DNA of 64,000 nt from positions 124,001-188,000 of the forward strand of contig NZ_BAVZ01000007.1 in NCBI RefSeq assembly GCF_000576305.1, read 5' to 3'. Below, in pieces: positions 1 through 7,549 of the stretch (the first letter of the stretch is position 1; the number at the start of each line of letters is the position of its first letter). The notes beneath the pieces were generated by a model. It saw nothing but the letters and a program-made list of their open reading frames with translations. It did not search any database and had not been told where the DNA came from. Made by a program: the position numbers and the translations under genes. The DNA comes from Paenibacillus pini JCM 16418. Its GTDB lineage: Bacteria; Bacillota; Bacilli; Paenibacillales; Paenibacillaceae.

Positions 1-650
1 TTCACACTCATACCCAATGTAAGATCAGATAATTTTAGTGCTTTGGCTTCGGAAGTTTGAAAAACAGTATCCTTGCTTACATTCAGCACGATTCCATCTC
101 CCTGGATGCCGTTCAGATGAATCGAGATGTGACCGTCATTATCTTTAATTTCAGTAATAACTCCCTGAGTCGTTGCCGTTTTTTCTTGTTCCGGGAATGA
201 GATGGACACGGAGCTTCCCTCCACTTTTACTATGGCATGAAGCACTTCACTAGCAAAGGATGCAGGCACATAGAGTTTATTATTTACGATCACAGGTGCA
301 GTACCAAGAGAGGTATACATTTTATTAATAGTGTAACGGTCTTCACCCGTTTTCACGGTTGTCCACAATGTGCCTTTTGTAATCTCACTTGATTTATCAT
401 CTGGATTCCATTTCAGTGTCATACCTAGAGTTTCAACCAAATCTCTTAGAGGAAGCATTACTTCTTTACCTCCAGATTGTAAGTATCCTGATGAGATTGT
501 CTTGCCGTTAACCATAACGGTTTGTACTGTATTCTGAACCGCATTAAACGCGGAATCTTGCGACTGATTAGCTGAAGCTACAGCGGCTCCGCTGCTAAGT
601 GCCATCGAAAGTCCAAGTAGTGCGATGCTCTTTGTTATTTTATTACTCAT
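1..650 (-). CDS. Copper amine oxidase N-terminal (stalk) domain protein, secreted, partial
   Basis: Reading leftwards from an ATG at 650, an open frame runs off the left window edge, so the C-terminus is missing. The first 28 or so residues form a Sec signal peptide: a KK-type n-region, a Leu/Ala hydrophobic core and an Ala-x-Ala-like end. Residues ~40-115 contain the pattern MVNGKTI...MLPLRDLVETLG...LKWN, typical of the copper amine oxidase N-terminal domain found on many Paenibacillus secreted proteins. That domain is a non-catalytic module. A GGGATGA ribosome binding site precedes the start. The frame is absent from simple start-to-stop ORF lists because it has no stop inside the window. 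The role is probably at the cell surface; no substrate can be named. Confidence 0.8.
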   Translation of the reverse strand, partial: MSNKITKSIALLGLSMALSSGAAVASANQSQDSAFNAVQNTVQTVMVNGKTISSGYLQSGGKEVMLPLRDLVETLGMTLKWNPDDKSSEITKGTLWTTVKTGEDRYTINKMYTSLGTAPVIVNNKLYVPASFASEVLHAIVKVEGSSVSISFPEQEKTATTQGVITEIKDNDGHISIHLNGIQGDGIVLNVSKDTVFQTSEAKALKLSDLTLGMSV

Positions 651-748
651 GATGATGTCATCCCTTCTGATGTATATTCTTTCACATGATTATAGACGGG
701 TCTTTGGTTCATTAGGTTGCATTCGAGGTTGTTTTCGTTTAGATGAAA

Positions 749-781
749 GGAGAGGGGCCTTATTTAAGTAGGCCCCTCTCC
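749..781 (-). terminator. Hairpin terminator of the acidic-protein gene
   Basis: A perfect 11-bp stem (GGAGAGGGGCC with its complement) encloses an 11-nt loop. It lies 25 bp beyond the stop of the minus-strand gene ending at 806. Reading leftwards the stem is followed by TTTCATC, a weak T tract. Confidence 0.65.
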
Positions 782-805
782 ATAAGATAAATATAATCTT
801 TGATA

Positions 806-1279
806 TTATCCTTCTTCGGGATCCTCACCATTAAATCCATTGATTAAGTCCGTGCCGTGCATGTCTTCTAAAGGTGGAGCAGAGGGGTCAACGGGCGAAT
901 TTTCCTGTATATCATCTGCATCCGGTATATCTTCAAGTTCGGATTCATCTTCATCCGTATCTTCAATGTCTTCAATATGTTCAATATCTGCTTCATGCAG
1001 ATAATCCTCGTCTTCTTCACCAGCCACGGTCGGGAGAACATCCTCGTAACTTGGTTTAGCATGCGTCGTTATTTTATCTTGTTCTACCTGATCATTTACA
1101 TCGGCATGTCTATAAAAATCAATATCGACTGCATCCGGTTCACGGCTGATGCTTTGAGTAGTCTGGGTATTAACATCCTTTATATCATCATTGGGGATAT
1201 CCCGATCTTCTGGGACATCGCGTAAAGCATTATATTGATTGTATGTAAGATCTGCTGTGGTTTTAGGATCTTCTGCCAT
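806..1279 (-). CDS. Hypothetical acidic protein (157 aa)
   Basis: I do not recognise the family. The product is strikingly acidic, with long runs of Asp and Glu in its C-terminal half (for example EEDEDY and DTDEDESELED). It has no hydrophobic segment and is probably disordered and soluble. The start at 1279 is chosen over the upstream ATG at 1288 because AAGGAG at 1289-1294 sits 9 nt before it. It is followed by a hairpin terminator and preceded by a small membrane-protein gene on the same strand. No function is assigned. Confidence 0.6.
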   Translation of the reverse strand: MAEDPKTTADLTYNQYNALRDVPEDRDIPNDDIKDVNTQTTQSISREPDAVDIDFYRHADVNDQVEQDKITTHAKPSYEDVLPTVAGEEDEDYLHEADIEHIEDIEDTDEDESELEDIPDADDIQENSPVDPSAPPLEDMHGTDLINGFNGEDPEEG

Positions 1280-1344
1280 CGTTAACATCTCCTTCGATAT
1301 ATTGATTTCTTATATCTACCCTTACCCTAATTTTGTTCTCATAA

Positions 1345-1389
1345 ACCTATATAACCCAGAGGCATCTCATGAGCCTCTGTTATATAGGT
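1345..1389 (-). terminator. Imperfect long hairpin after the 53-aa gene
   Basis: ACCTATATAAC and AGAGGC pair with GCCTCT and GTTATATAGGT, with a 2-nt bulge, just downstream of the minus-strand stop at 1417. There is no clear T tract, so it may be a weak terminator or an mRNA-end structure. Confidence 0.45.
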
Positions 1390-1416
1390 GCGGTTTCTTT
1401 ATTACAAATAAAACGA

Positions 1417-1578
1417 TTAGAATTTTGGAAACACGTAGCGGATGAGAAAGAAAAGGAACCCGAAAAATATAATGATATATGCTGCGTATTTAATGAACGT
1501 TGATGCAACCAAACTCGAATCTGAATTTTTATGAACTTCGGTCCGTTCTACTTCTACATTTTTATGTGAATCTTGCAT
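1417..1578 (-). CDS. Small single-pass membrane protein (53 aa)
   Basis: A short frame starting at 1578 encodes 53 residues. Residues 1-28 are charged and polar; residues ~31-50 form one transmembrane helix rich in Ile, Phe and Tyr. An AGGAGG ribosome binding site lies 9 nt upstream of the ATG, which is the main support for it being real. It precedes the acidic-protein gene on the same strand. The family is unknown to me. Its size and topology would suit a membrane-anchored accessory peptide, but that is only inference. Confidence 0.6.
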   Translation of the reverse strand: MQDSHKNVEVERTEVHKNSDSSLVASTFIKYAAYIIIFFGFLFFLIRYVFPKF

Positions 1579-1854
1579 GACGTAATTCCTCCTCGATTCC
1601 CTTGTACAGGGAAAAATTGTTTTTGTTGGTAATTCTATAAACTAGAGTGTATTTTATGAAACATTTTTATGATTTTACTAATTTAGTCATGATTTTTTAT
1701 GCATAAAGGTTGAGTAATATAGATTTTTATACGATAATTAATAGAATTTGATTAAGATTGCTTGAAATATGCTTTTAACACTCTTTGTAAGTGTTTCAAT
1801 TTGAACATGGTTTTTATCATACGTTTTTGTCACAAATATTAATTTTCGAGGTGC

Positions 1855-3765
1855 ATGTATGAAGCTTTACCCAAGGCCATGAATGTAAGAAACGTACTTT
1901 TTACATGTTTTTTTCTGCTATTCATTTTGTTACCTGAACGAACCTATGCGGAGCAGCAGCAAGGTTCCACTGAGAATATTATGAAATGGCAAATGAAATG
2001 GGGAGACCAGGATGAATTAGATGAAGGCCCTCCTTCTATAAAGTCAGATGATGGATGGAGTAATATGAGTGAAGGAGATACTTTACCCGAGAAACCGTAT
2101 TCGAATTCTACCGCTTGGATAAAAATACATCTACCTACCATAAAATTTGACAGGCCTGGAATGCTACTTAGCAACATTTTTGGTCAAAGGATCAAAGTTT
2201 TTTTAGAAAATAAAGAAATATATTCTTCGAATATTCGTTTTTTGTATGATAAAAACAATATATTTTTGCCCCTTGAAGTTAGCGGTGGAGGTAAAAATAT
2301 ATATATCGGGATTCAAACCACGAAGGATCAGGTCGGTATACAAGAACTTCCCCAAATCGGTAATTCCGAGGATCTATTACATCAGTTTTTACTAAAGGAT
2401 GTAATCAATATAATATTAGGCAGCTCATTCCTGTTTATAGCTCTTGTTATTTTTATCTGTTCCATTTTCCTAAATAAAGTACATAGCTCCAGCTGGATAT
2501 CTCTCAGTATAATTATTGCGGGTTTTGGCGTATTAGTGCTTATATACTCTCCATTTCTATATACCTTTTATAATGACTATAGTGATGTATATCTTCAGCT
2601 TCTAGATGTTGCGTTGTTTGTCTTGATTCCATCAATGACGTATTTTTTTGAACTTGTATTAGGTACCGGCTATCATTCGATATTGACTAAGTTTCGTAAA
2701 TTTCAATGTGCATACTCTATTGTTTGTTTTATATGTTTAGTTGTTTATTTAGTAATACCTCGGAATTTTTTTGAGATGTACTATAATCTGACCGTTGATA
2801 TGTTTGTGCTAATAGTTGTTGTACAGTTGGTTTTATTAACAGTGCATTCGATAATGCAAGCTCTCAAAGGTAATCGTAACGGGATATTATTAGCGGTAGG
2901 GTTGATAGTACTTGAAATCACATGTGTTACTGAATTCATATGGTTTTTGATCCGTTCAGGCAGCTATGATTTGTTTATATGGAAATGGGGAGTTACGGTA
3001 TTTATACTGTCCCTGATTCTCGTACTGGGAAGAAACTATGCCCAAAATCATAATCAGGTTATTAAATACGCTAAGGAACTAGAACTGTTTAACACGGATC
3101 TGCATCGATCGGAGAAGTTATCTATTATAAGTGAACTTGCCGCTTCTGTAGCTCATGAGGTGAAGAATCCACTGCAAGTGACAAGGGGTTTTCTCCAGTT
3201 TTTGACGAATAGATATAGTAATCAGGAGAAAATCTATATTACGATGGCTCTTGAAGAGCTTGACCGTGCTTCGAATATTATTACGGATTTTCTTACTTTT
3301 GCGAAACCTCAGTTTGAATCTATTACTCTATTAGATTTAAATAAGGAGCTGAAGCATGTGGAAGGCATCATGATGCCGTTAGCGAACCTGCAAGGCGGAC
3401 GTATTCAAATGCAAATTCCAGTTCATCTTCGCGTGAAGGGTAACTCTTCGAAATTAAAGCAAGCCTTCATAAATGTGATTAAGAATAGTATTGAGGCTTT
3501 GTCAGAAAATGGGGAAATTAATATCTGGGCTTATGAAGAAGAGGATCAGACAGTCATCCATATTCAGGATAATGGAGAAGGAATGAGCGCTAATGAGCTT
3601 ATTAAGCTTGGAGAACCTTATTTTTCAAGTAAAACAAAAGGAACAGGTCTAGGCCTGATGGTTTCGTATCGAATTATTGAGGTAATGGATGGAAGTATCG
3701 AATTTAAAAGTGAAAAAGGGGTGGGAACGGAAGCAATCATCCGATTACCATCAGCTAACGACTGA
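1855..3765 (+). CDS. Orphan membrane sensor histidine kinase (kinase 1)
   Basis: The N-terminal hydrophobic segment (residues ~10-32) acts as signal or anchor. A ~150-residue extracellular domain follows, then about seven transmembrane helices (~182-400), resembling the 7TMR-DISM receptor plan. The cytoplasmic kinase core shows an H-box with AASVAHEVKNPLQ (His434), an N-box with FINVIKNSIEAL, a G1 box IQDNGEGM and a G2 box KGTGLGLMVS. H-box and length resemble Bacillus sporulation kinases (HisKA type) rather than ComP (HisKA_3). The start is uncertain: GAGGTG lies only about 1 nt before this ATG, and a second Met at 1879 is possible. No response regulator is nearby. It converges on the NHLP-peptide gene and is a paralogue of the kinase at 5350-7272. 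I infer that it senses an extracellular signal, perhaps the adjacent peptide. Confidence 0.85.
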   Translation: MYEALPKAMNVRNVLFTCFFLLFILLPERTYAEQQQGSTENIMKWQMKWGDQDELDEGPPSIKSDDGWSNMSEGDTLPEKPYSNSTAWIKIHLPTIKFDRPGMLLSNIFGQRIKVFLENKEIYSSNIRFLYDKNNIFLPLEVSGGGKNIYIGIQTTKDQVGIQELPQIGNSEDLLHQFLLKDVINIILGSSFLFIALVIFICSIFLNKVHSSSWISLSIIIAGFGVLVLIYSPFLYTFYNDYSDVYLQLLDVALFVLIPSMTYFFELVLGTGYHSILTKFRKFQCAYSIVCFICLVVYLVIPRNFFEMYYNLTVDMFVLIVVVQLVLLTVHSIMQALKGNRNGILLAVGLIVLEITCVTEFIWFLIRSGSYDLFIWKWGVTVFILSLILVLGRNYAQNHNQVIKYAKELELFNTDLHRSEKLSIISELAASVAHEVKNPLQVTRGFLQFLTNRYSNQEKIYITMALEELDRASNIITDFLTFAKPQFESITLLDLNKELKHVEGIMMPLANLQGGRIQMQIPVHLRVKGNSSKLKQAFINVIKNSIEALSENGEINIWAYEEEDQTVIHIQDNGEGMSANELIKLGEPYFSSKTKGTGLGLMVSYRIIEVMDGSIEFKSEKGVGTEAIIRLPSAND

Positions 3766-3841
3766 TGATACAACGAAACGGGTTACTGCCAGTTCCCAGC
3801 CTTATATGTCTATATCTAGTTGTTAAATGAACTTTAATGAA

Positions 3842-4081
3842 TTACCAGGTTGCTTTAGTAGAAGGATCGATAGTTGACACATCTGCGGGACTAGGAGGAA
3901 TGACGAGATAAAACTCATGAGCGGATTCTTCAACAGTTTTAAGCTTAATGTGTTCTGGAATAATAATACCAAAGGCTTCTTTAATTGCAGACTTGGGATC
4001 TCTCATAAGCCTCTCTTTAAAACTTGGATCTTGCCATGCTAACTGAACAAGCTGATTTTGAAATAGAACTTCCGTTGACAT
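3842..4081 (-). CDS. NHLP-leader natural-product or pheromone precursor peptide (79 aa)
   Basis: Residues ~8-63 match the nitrile-hydratase-like leader peptide (NHLP) pattern: a leading LVxLAWxDPxFKxRLxxDP stretch, then AIKEA, a GIxxPE segment and a terminal FYLVIPPSP. Known NHLP proteins are precursors of ribosomally made modified peptides. The remaining tail, about 16 residues from S64, is the likely core; it contains DPSTK and ends in Trp79 as the last residue. The ribosome binding site GGAGGGTGA precedes the ATG. It lies 71 bp downstream of the ComQ-like gene on the same strand, the comQ-comX order. No NHLM exporter or cyclase lies nearby. I infer the C-terminal Trp as the modification site, by analogy with ComX, whose prenylated Trp is near its end. 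Confidence 0.75.
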   Translation of the reverse strand: MSTEVLFQNQLVQLAWQDPSFKERLMRDPKSAIKEAFGIIIPEHIKLKTVEESAHEFYLVIPPSPADVSTIDPSTKATW

Positions 4082-4152
4082 TACAATCTCACCCTCCTCA
4101 TAAATACTGGTTAATATTACCTATATAATATAGCATGTGAGAATCTAGAAAT

Positions 4153-5088
4153 CTATGAACCGAGTGCATTTTTTGAGATCCAGTGGTATAGTCCCCCTTT
4201 TTGGAGTGAGTTTTTCTCCTCTTCAATGTTCTCAGCATCCTTTTGCAGGGCATTCAGTAAATAGGTATGAAATGAAATGAGATGAGGAAGAGGAAGATTA
4301 GTCTGAATTACGTACTCTTGCATGAGAGTAGCCGTGTTAACGTATAGTTTCATAGCGCTCTTGAGTGTAATGTATTGATGTACCACTTCATATGAAAGTT
4401 GGCTAGTATGTGGTACAAGTGAATGAATCATCGAGAGAAGCCCATTGTCGCTATCTTGTTCTAGATCTTCTCTCCAGTCAGCCCAATCGTCAGCCATCTG
4501 TAGTGTCACTAGAACATGATCCAATAGGTCAGAAACTGGAGTGATTAGCTCAGGTTGCTTGGCTAATAGCAGTGCAGCTGTACTTGAAAGCTTGATAGGA
4601 GATGCCTTAGCAGCTAGCCGTAACGGCTTATCCATAACGTTCTCTTGACCATAACTGCTTGTTACCCCCACACACCATTCGTAAATGTACTGCTGGAATA
4701 AGTGCCAGAATGGAGAGTCGCTTGGAAAAAAAGAATGATAAATTTCCAAAAACGTAATATAGTACAAGTTCGCTAGCGCTAATTTCTCTTTGCCGGGTGG
4801 TAACCTTGTATCCATGATGTCATCTTGAATAAAAAAATAAAGCATTGCAAATATGTTTCCAACAGATAGTCTACGACAAGTTTCGTTGGACAGGTTTGTC
4901 ATATCGCTCATCCAGAAGGGAAGTAAATAGCATATATAATTTTTGGAGCTTCCTTCTCCGAGTGCATGGAACGATTGTAAGTACAATAGCCCTTGTTCGC
5001 GAAATGATTCTGGAAATTTTGTAATGATAAACTCAGATTCTTCAAATACATATCGTAAATCAACTTCAAATGCTTCTAACCATTTCAT
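4153..5088 (-). CDS. ComQ-like class I isoprenoid synthase-fold enzyme, putative peptide prenyltransferase
   Basis: This 311-aa all-helical protein carries FFIQDDIMD (Asp89, Asp90, Asp93), the first DDxxD metal-diphosphate site of trans-isoprenyl synthases. A second acidic cluster, ADDWADWREDLE (Asp200, Asp201, Asp204, Asp208), lies at the spacing expected for the second site. Length and motifs fit the ComQ/polyprenyl synthetase-like group, in which ComQ transfers an isoprenyl group to Trp of ComX. The start has an AAAGGTGAT ribosome binding site. The gene precedes the NHLP-leader peptide gene and is flanked by two sensor kinases. Alternatives are a small terpene synthase or a prenyl diphosphate synthase. 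The fold is well supported; the peptide-prenylating role is inferred from context. Confidence 0.7.
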   Translation of the reverse strand: MKWLEAFEVDLRYVFEESEFIITKFPESFREQGLLYLQSFHALGEGSSKNYICYLLPFWMSDMTNLSNETCRRLSVGNIFAMLYFFIQDDIMDTRLPPGKEKLALANLYYITFLEIYHSFFPSDSPFWHLFQQYIYEWCVGVTSSYGQENVMDKPLRLAAKASPIKLSSTAALLLAKQPELITPVSDLLDHVLVTLQMADDWADWREDLEQDSDNGLLSMIHSLVPHTSQLSYEVVHQYITLKSAMKLYVNTATLMQEYVIQTNLPLPHLISFHTYLLNALQKDAENIEEEKNSLQKGGLYHWISKNALGS

Positions 5089-5349
5089 TACATCACCTTT
5101 ACGTTTTAAATTTGTTTTTAATAGGCGAATACAAAAGCTAAACTTTTTTCAGGAATAAGTGTTTAATTAATAGCTTAATTCATTTATAGTTTACATGATG
5201 AATAGTTCAATTTATCTATATTAATTGATTCTTTTGATTTATTTCATTATATATCGATTCTTTTATTTGGAAAATATGTAATTTTTAAAAATATTTTAGT
5301 GTAATATAGGACTTCTGGCTTAAAAATAATCACTCATCGAGGTGTTAAA
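5089..5349. promoter_or_regulatory. AT-rich divergent promoter region between the ComQ-like gene and kinase 2
   Basis: About 260 bp without a gene. It is strongly AT-rich, with many ATAT and TTTT tracts, and must hold the promoters of the leftward enzyme-peptide unit and the rightward kinase. I could not fix -35/-10 pairs with confidence, and I see no strong inverted repeat. Confidence 0.5.
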
Positions 5350-7272
5350 ATGAGATTGGCGATGAAGTGCTCCATTATACTGGCTATCATTCTTATGATC
5401 GTTGTCTTATTCATTCCTCCTCCAAGTCGAACGGCTCCAGATGAATCCATTGCTACAGTTATCATTAGCAAGAAGTTCAAATGGGAAGAGAAGGGTGACC
5501 GAGGTGGAGGACTGGAGAGAGTTAACTCTACCAATGGGTGGAAAGAGCTAGTATCGAATCAACCCCTTCCTCCTAAACGTAGTGATGTCAATTCCGTCTG
5601 GTATCAAATCAGGGTTCCGGCGCTCCCATGGAGTTCTTCTGCAATGTACATAGAACGTGTGTATGGACAACATATTACGCTCTACATAGACAATCGCAAA
5701 GTATACGAAATTAGCCGAAATTTTATGTATGATACGAATAAAGTGTTACTACCTCTAAGTAAACAAGATTCAGGTAAAATAGTATCTGTTCACATTGAGG
5801 CAGTAAGAGACCGCATTGGCATTGACCGTAATATAATGGCTGGCGACTATCAGATGATGCTTAAATTATATGAGAAGGCTAACCTTGAGGATGTCATTCT
5901 GGGAAGTTCCTATGTGTTTATCGCATTCATTATGATTATATGTGGTTTTTTTCTAAATCGAATTCAGCTAGTCAGTTGGATTACTCTATCTATTATCATT
6001 ATGTCTATTGGCGTACTGATTTTGACCTATTCACCGTTTTTGTACAGTTTGGACGAAGATAAAGGTGAATCATTACTTCTAATGTACGATGTTGCACTGT
6101 TTACTCTATTACCATCTATGACTTTATTCTTTGAGAAGACAGTGAATATTGGGAACATACGCTTCATACGGAATTTTCGCAGATTTCAAATTGTATTTTC
6201 GGTAGGTATCCTTATATTTATGTTTGTGAATAAGATGTTTGATAATCGCTATTTTGATGCTTATTATTTTGTCTCGGTCAAAGTACTGGGGCTTGTCATG
6301 ATCATGCAGCTTATACTTATTGTAGGAAGTACTATGATTTATGCACTCCGTGGTAATAAGGACGCGGCCATATTTGCAACGGGCTTTGCAATTTTTGCCA
6401 TCGTAAGTGGTGGCGAAATGGTATGGTACTATATCCAAAAAGAAAATTATGAGATGTTCTGGTGGAAATGGGGAGTCTTTGCATTCGTTATCTCGCTCAT
6501 TATTATCTTAGGACGTAAATTTGCACATAATCATGAACAGATTGTGGTATATTCTCGGGAACTTGAAATTTTTAGTAATGAACTGCAGCGTGCAGAAAAG
6601 ATGGAGATCATTAGTGAATTAGCAGCTTCGGTCGCACATGAAGTAAGAAATCCTCTTCAGGTTACACGAGGTTTCTTGCAGTTATTGCAAGAAAAGTCGA
6701 AAGATAAGGAGAAGGAATATCTTACGCTTGCACTTGAGGAACTGGGAAGAGCGTCTAACATTATTACGGACTTTCTTACGTTCGCCAAACCAGAGATTGA
6801 GCAGGTTACACTGCTGAATATTTCTAAAGAATTCCGTCATATCGAAGGAATACTTATCCCTCTTGCAAATTTTCAGGGAGGGAAGATGACAACGGATATC
6901 CCTAATGATTTATGGATTCGAGGTAATTCCTCCAAATTTAAGCAGGCCTTTATTAATATGATCAAGAATAGTATTGAAGCGCTTAATGGCGACGGGCAAA
7001 TTCATATTTGGGCTTATTCAAAAAACGACGAAGTTTATATTCATATTCAAGACACGGGTGAAGGTATGAACGAATCTGATTTAGCACGTCTCGGAGAACC
7101 TTATTTTTCTAATAAAAATAAAGGTACGGGCCTTGGACTGATGGTAACCTTCCGCATTATTGAAGCGATGCATGGCCAGGTTGTTTTTACAAGCGAGAAG
7201 GATAATGGAACGGAAGCTGTGGTTCGTTTTCCGAGCGTGACACCAGAAACGATCGTTCCTGCACCGAAGTAA
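5350..7272 (+). CDS. Orphan membrane sensor histidine kinase (kinase 2)
   Basis: A 640-aa paralogue of the kinase at 1855-3765 with the same plan: one N-terminal hydrophobic segment, an extracellular domain of about 150 residues with the motif IYGQHITLYIDN-like, about seven transmembrane helices, then HisKA and HATPase_c. The H-box AASVAHEVRNPLQ carries His430; FINMIKNSIEAL, IQDTGEGM and KGTGLGLMV follow. GAGGTG precedes the ATG with good spacing. It is transcribed divergently from the ComQ-like/NHLP-peptide unit and is followed by its own terminator. No response regulator is present. I infer that it feeds a shared relay, possibly Spo0F/Spo0A, and that the two kinases differ mainly in what their outer domains detect. 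Confidence 0.87.
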   Translation: MRLAMKCSIILAIILMIVVLFIPPPSRTAPDESIATVIISKKFKWEEKGDRGGGLERVNSTNGWKELVSNQPLPPKRSDVNSVWYQIRVPALPWSSSAMYIERVYGQHITLYIDNRKVYEISRNFMYDTNKVLLPLSKQDSGKIVSVHIEAVRDRIGIDRNIMAGDYQMMLKLYEKANLEDVILGSSYVFIAFIMIICGFFLNRIQLVSWITLSIIIMSIGVLILTYSPFLYSLDEDKGESLLLMYDVALFTLLPSMTLFFEKTVNIGNIRFIRNFRRFQIVFSVGILIFMFVNKMFDNRYFDAYYFVSVKVLGLVMIMQLILIVGSTMIYALRGNKDAAIFATGFAIFAIVSGGEMVWYYIQKENYEMFWWKWGVFAFVISLIIILGRKFAHNHEQIVVYSRELEIFSNELQRAEKMEIISELAASVAHEVRNPLQVTRGFLQLLQEKSKDKEKEYLTLALEELGRASNIITDFLTFAKPEIEQVTLLNISKEFRHIEGILIPLANFQGGKMTTDIPNDLWIRGNSSKFKQAFINMIKNSIEALNGDGQIHIWAYSKNDEVYIHIQDTGEGMNESDLARLGEPYFSNKNKGTGLGLMVTFRIIEAMHGQVVFTSEKDNGTEAVVRFPSVTPETIVPAPK

Positions 7273-7300
7273 AATGGATATTATATAGGTTTAAATCAAA

Positions 7301-7342
7301 TGACGCAGGCTATATATTAGCTGCGCCATTTTTGTTTTTTTT
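7301..7342 (+). terminator. Terminator of kinase 2
   Basis: TGACGCAG pairs with CTGCGCCA (one mismatch), followed by TTTTTGTTTTTTTT, 29 bp after the kinase stop. Confidence 0.8.
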
Positions 7343-7549
7343 AAATAGAAAAAAATAACATATATAAAGATAAATTTTTTTCAAAATATACAGTATAAAA
7401 AAGGTTGTTACAGGATATTGTACACTATGGATCAAGTGAATATTGGAAATTAAAGATGAGAATTTTTCATGGCGAGTTTGTACTTTATAGCACATGGTTT
7501 ATATAAATATAAGGTTATATAATTCATTCAATTTAAGAAAGGCGAGGCT

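Noticed and set aside
3842..5088. A standard NHLM bacteriocin gene cluster
   Set aside because: There is no peptidase-containing ABC transporter, cyclodehydratase or radical SAM maturase next to the precursor. Only the isoprenoid-fold enzyme is adjacent.
6124..6438. A 104-codon minus-strand frame inside kinase 2
   Set aside because: A shadow of the kinase coding frame, with low-complexity Lys/Tyr/His composition and no ribosome binding site.
1855..7272. A true ComQXPA locus
   Set aside because: The kinases are HisKA type rather than the HisKA_3 type of ComP. The peptide has an NHLP leader, and no comA-like regulator is present. Resemblance is functional, not clear homology.
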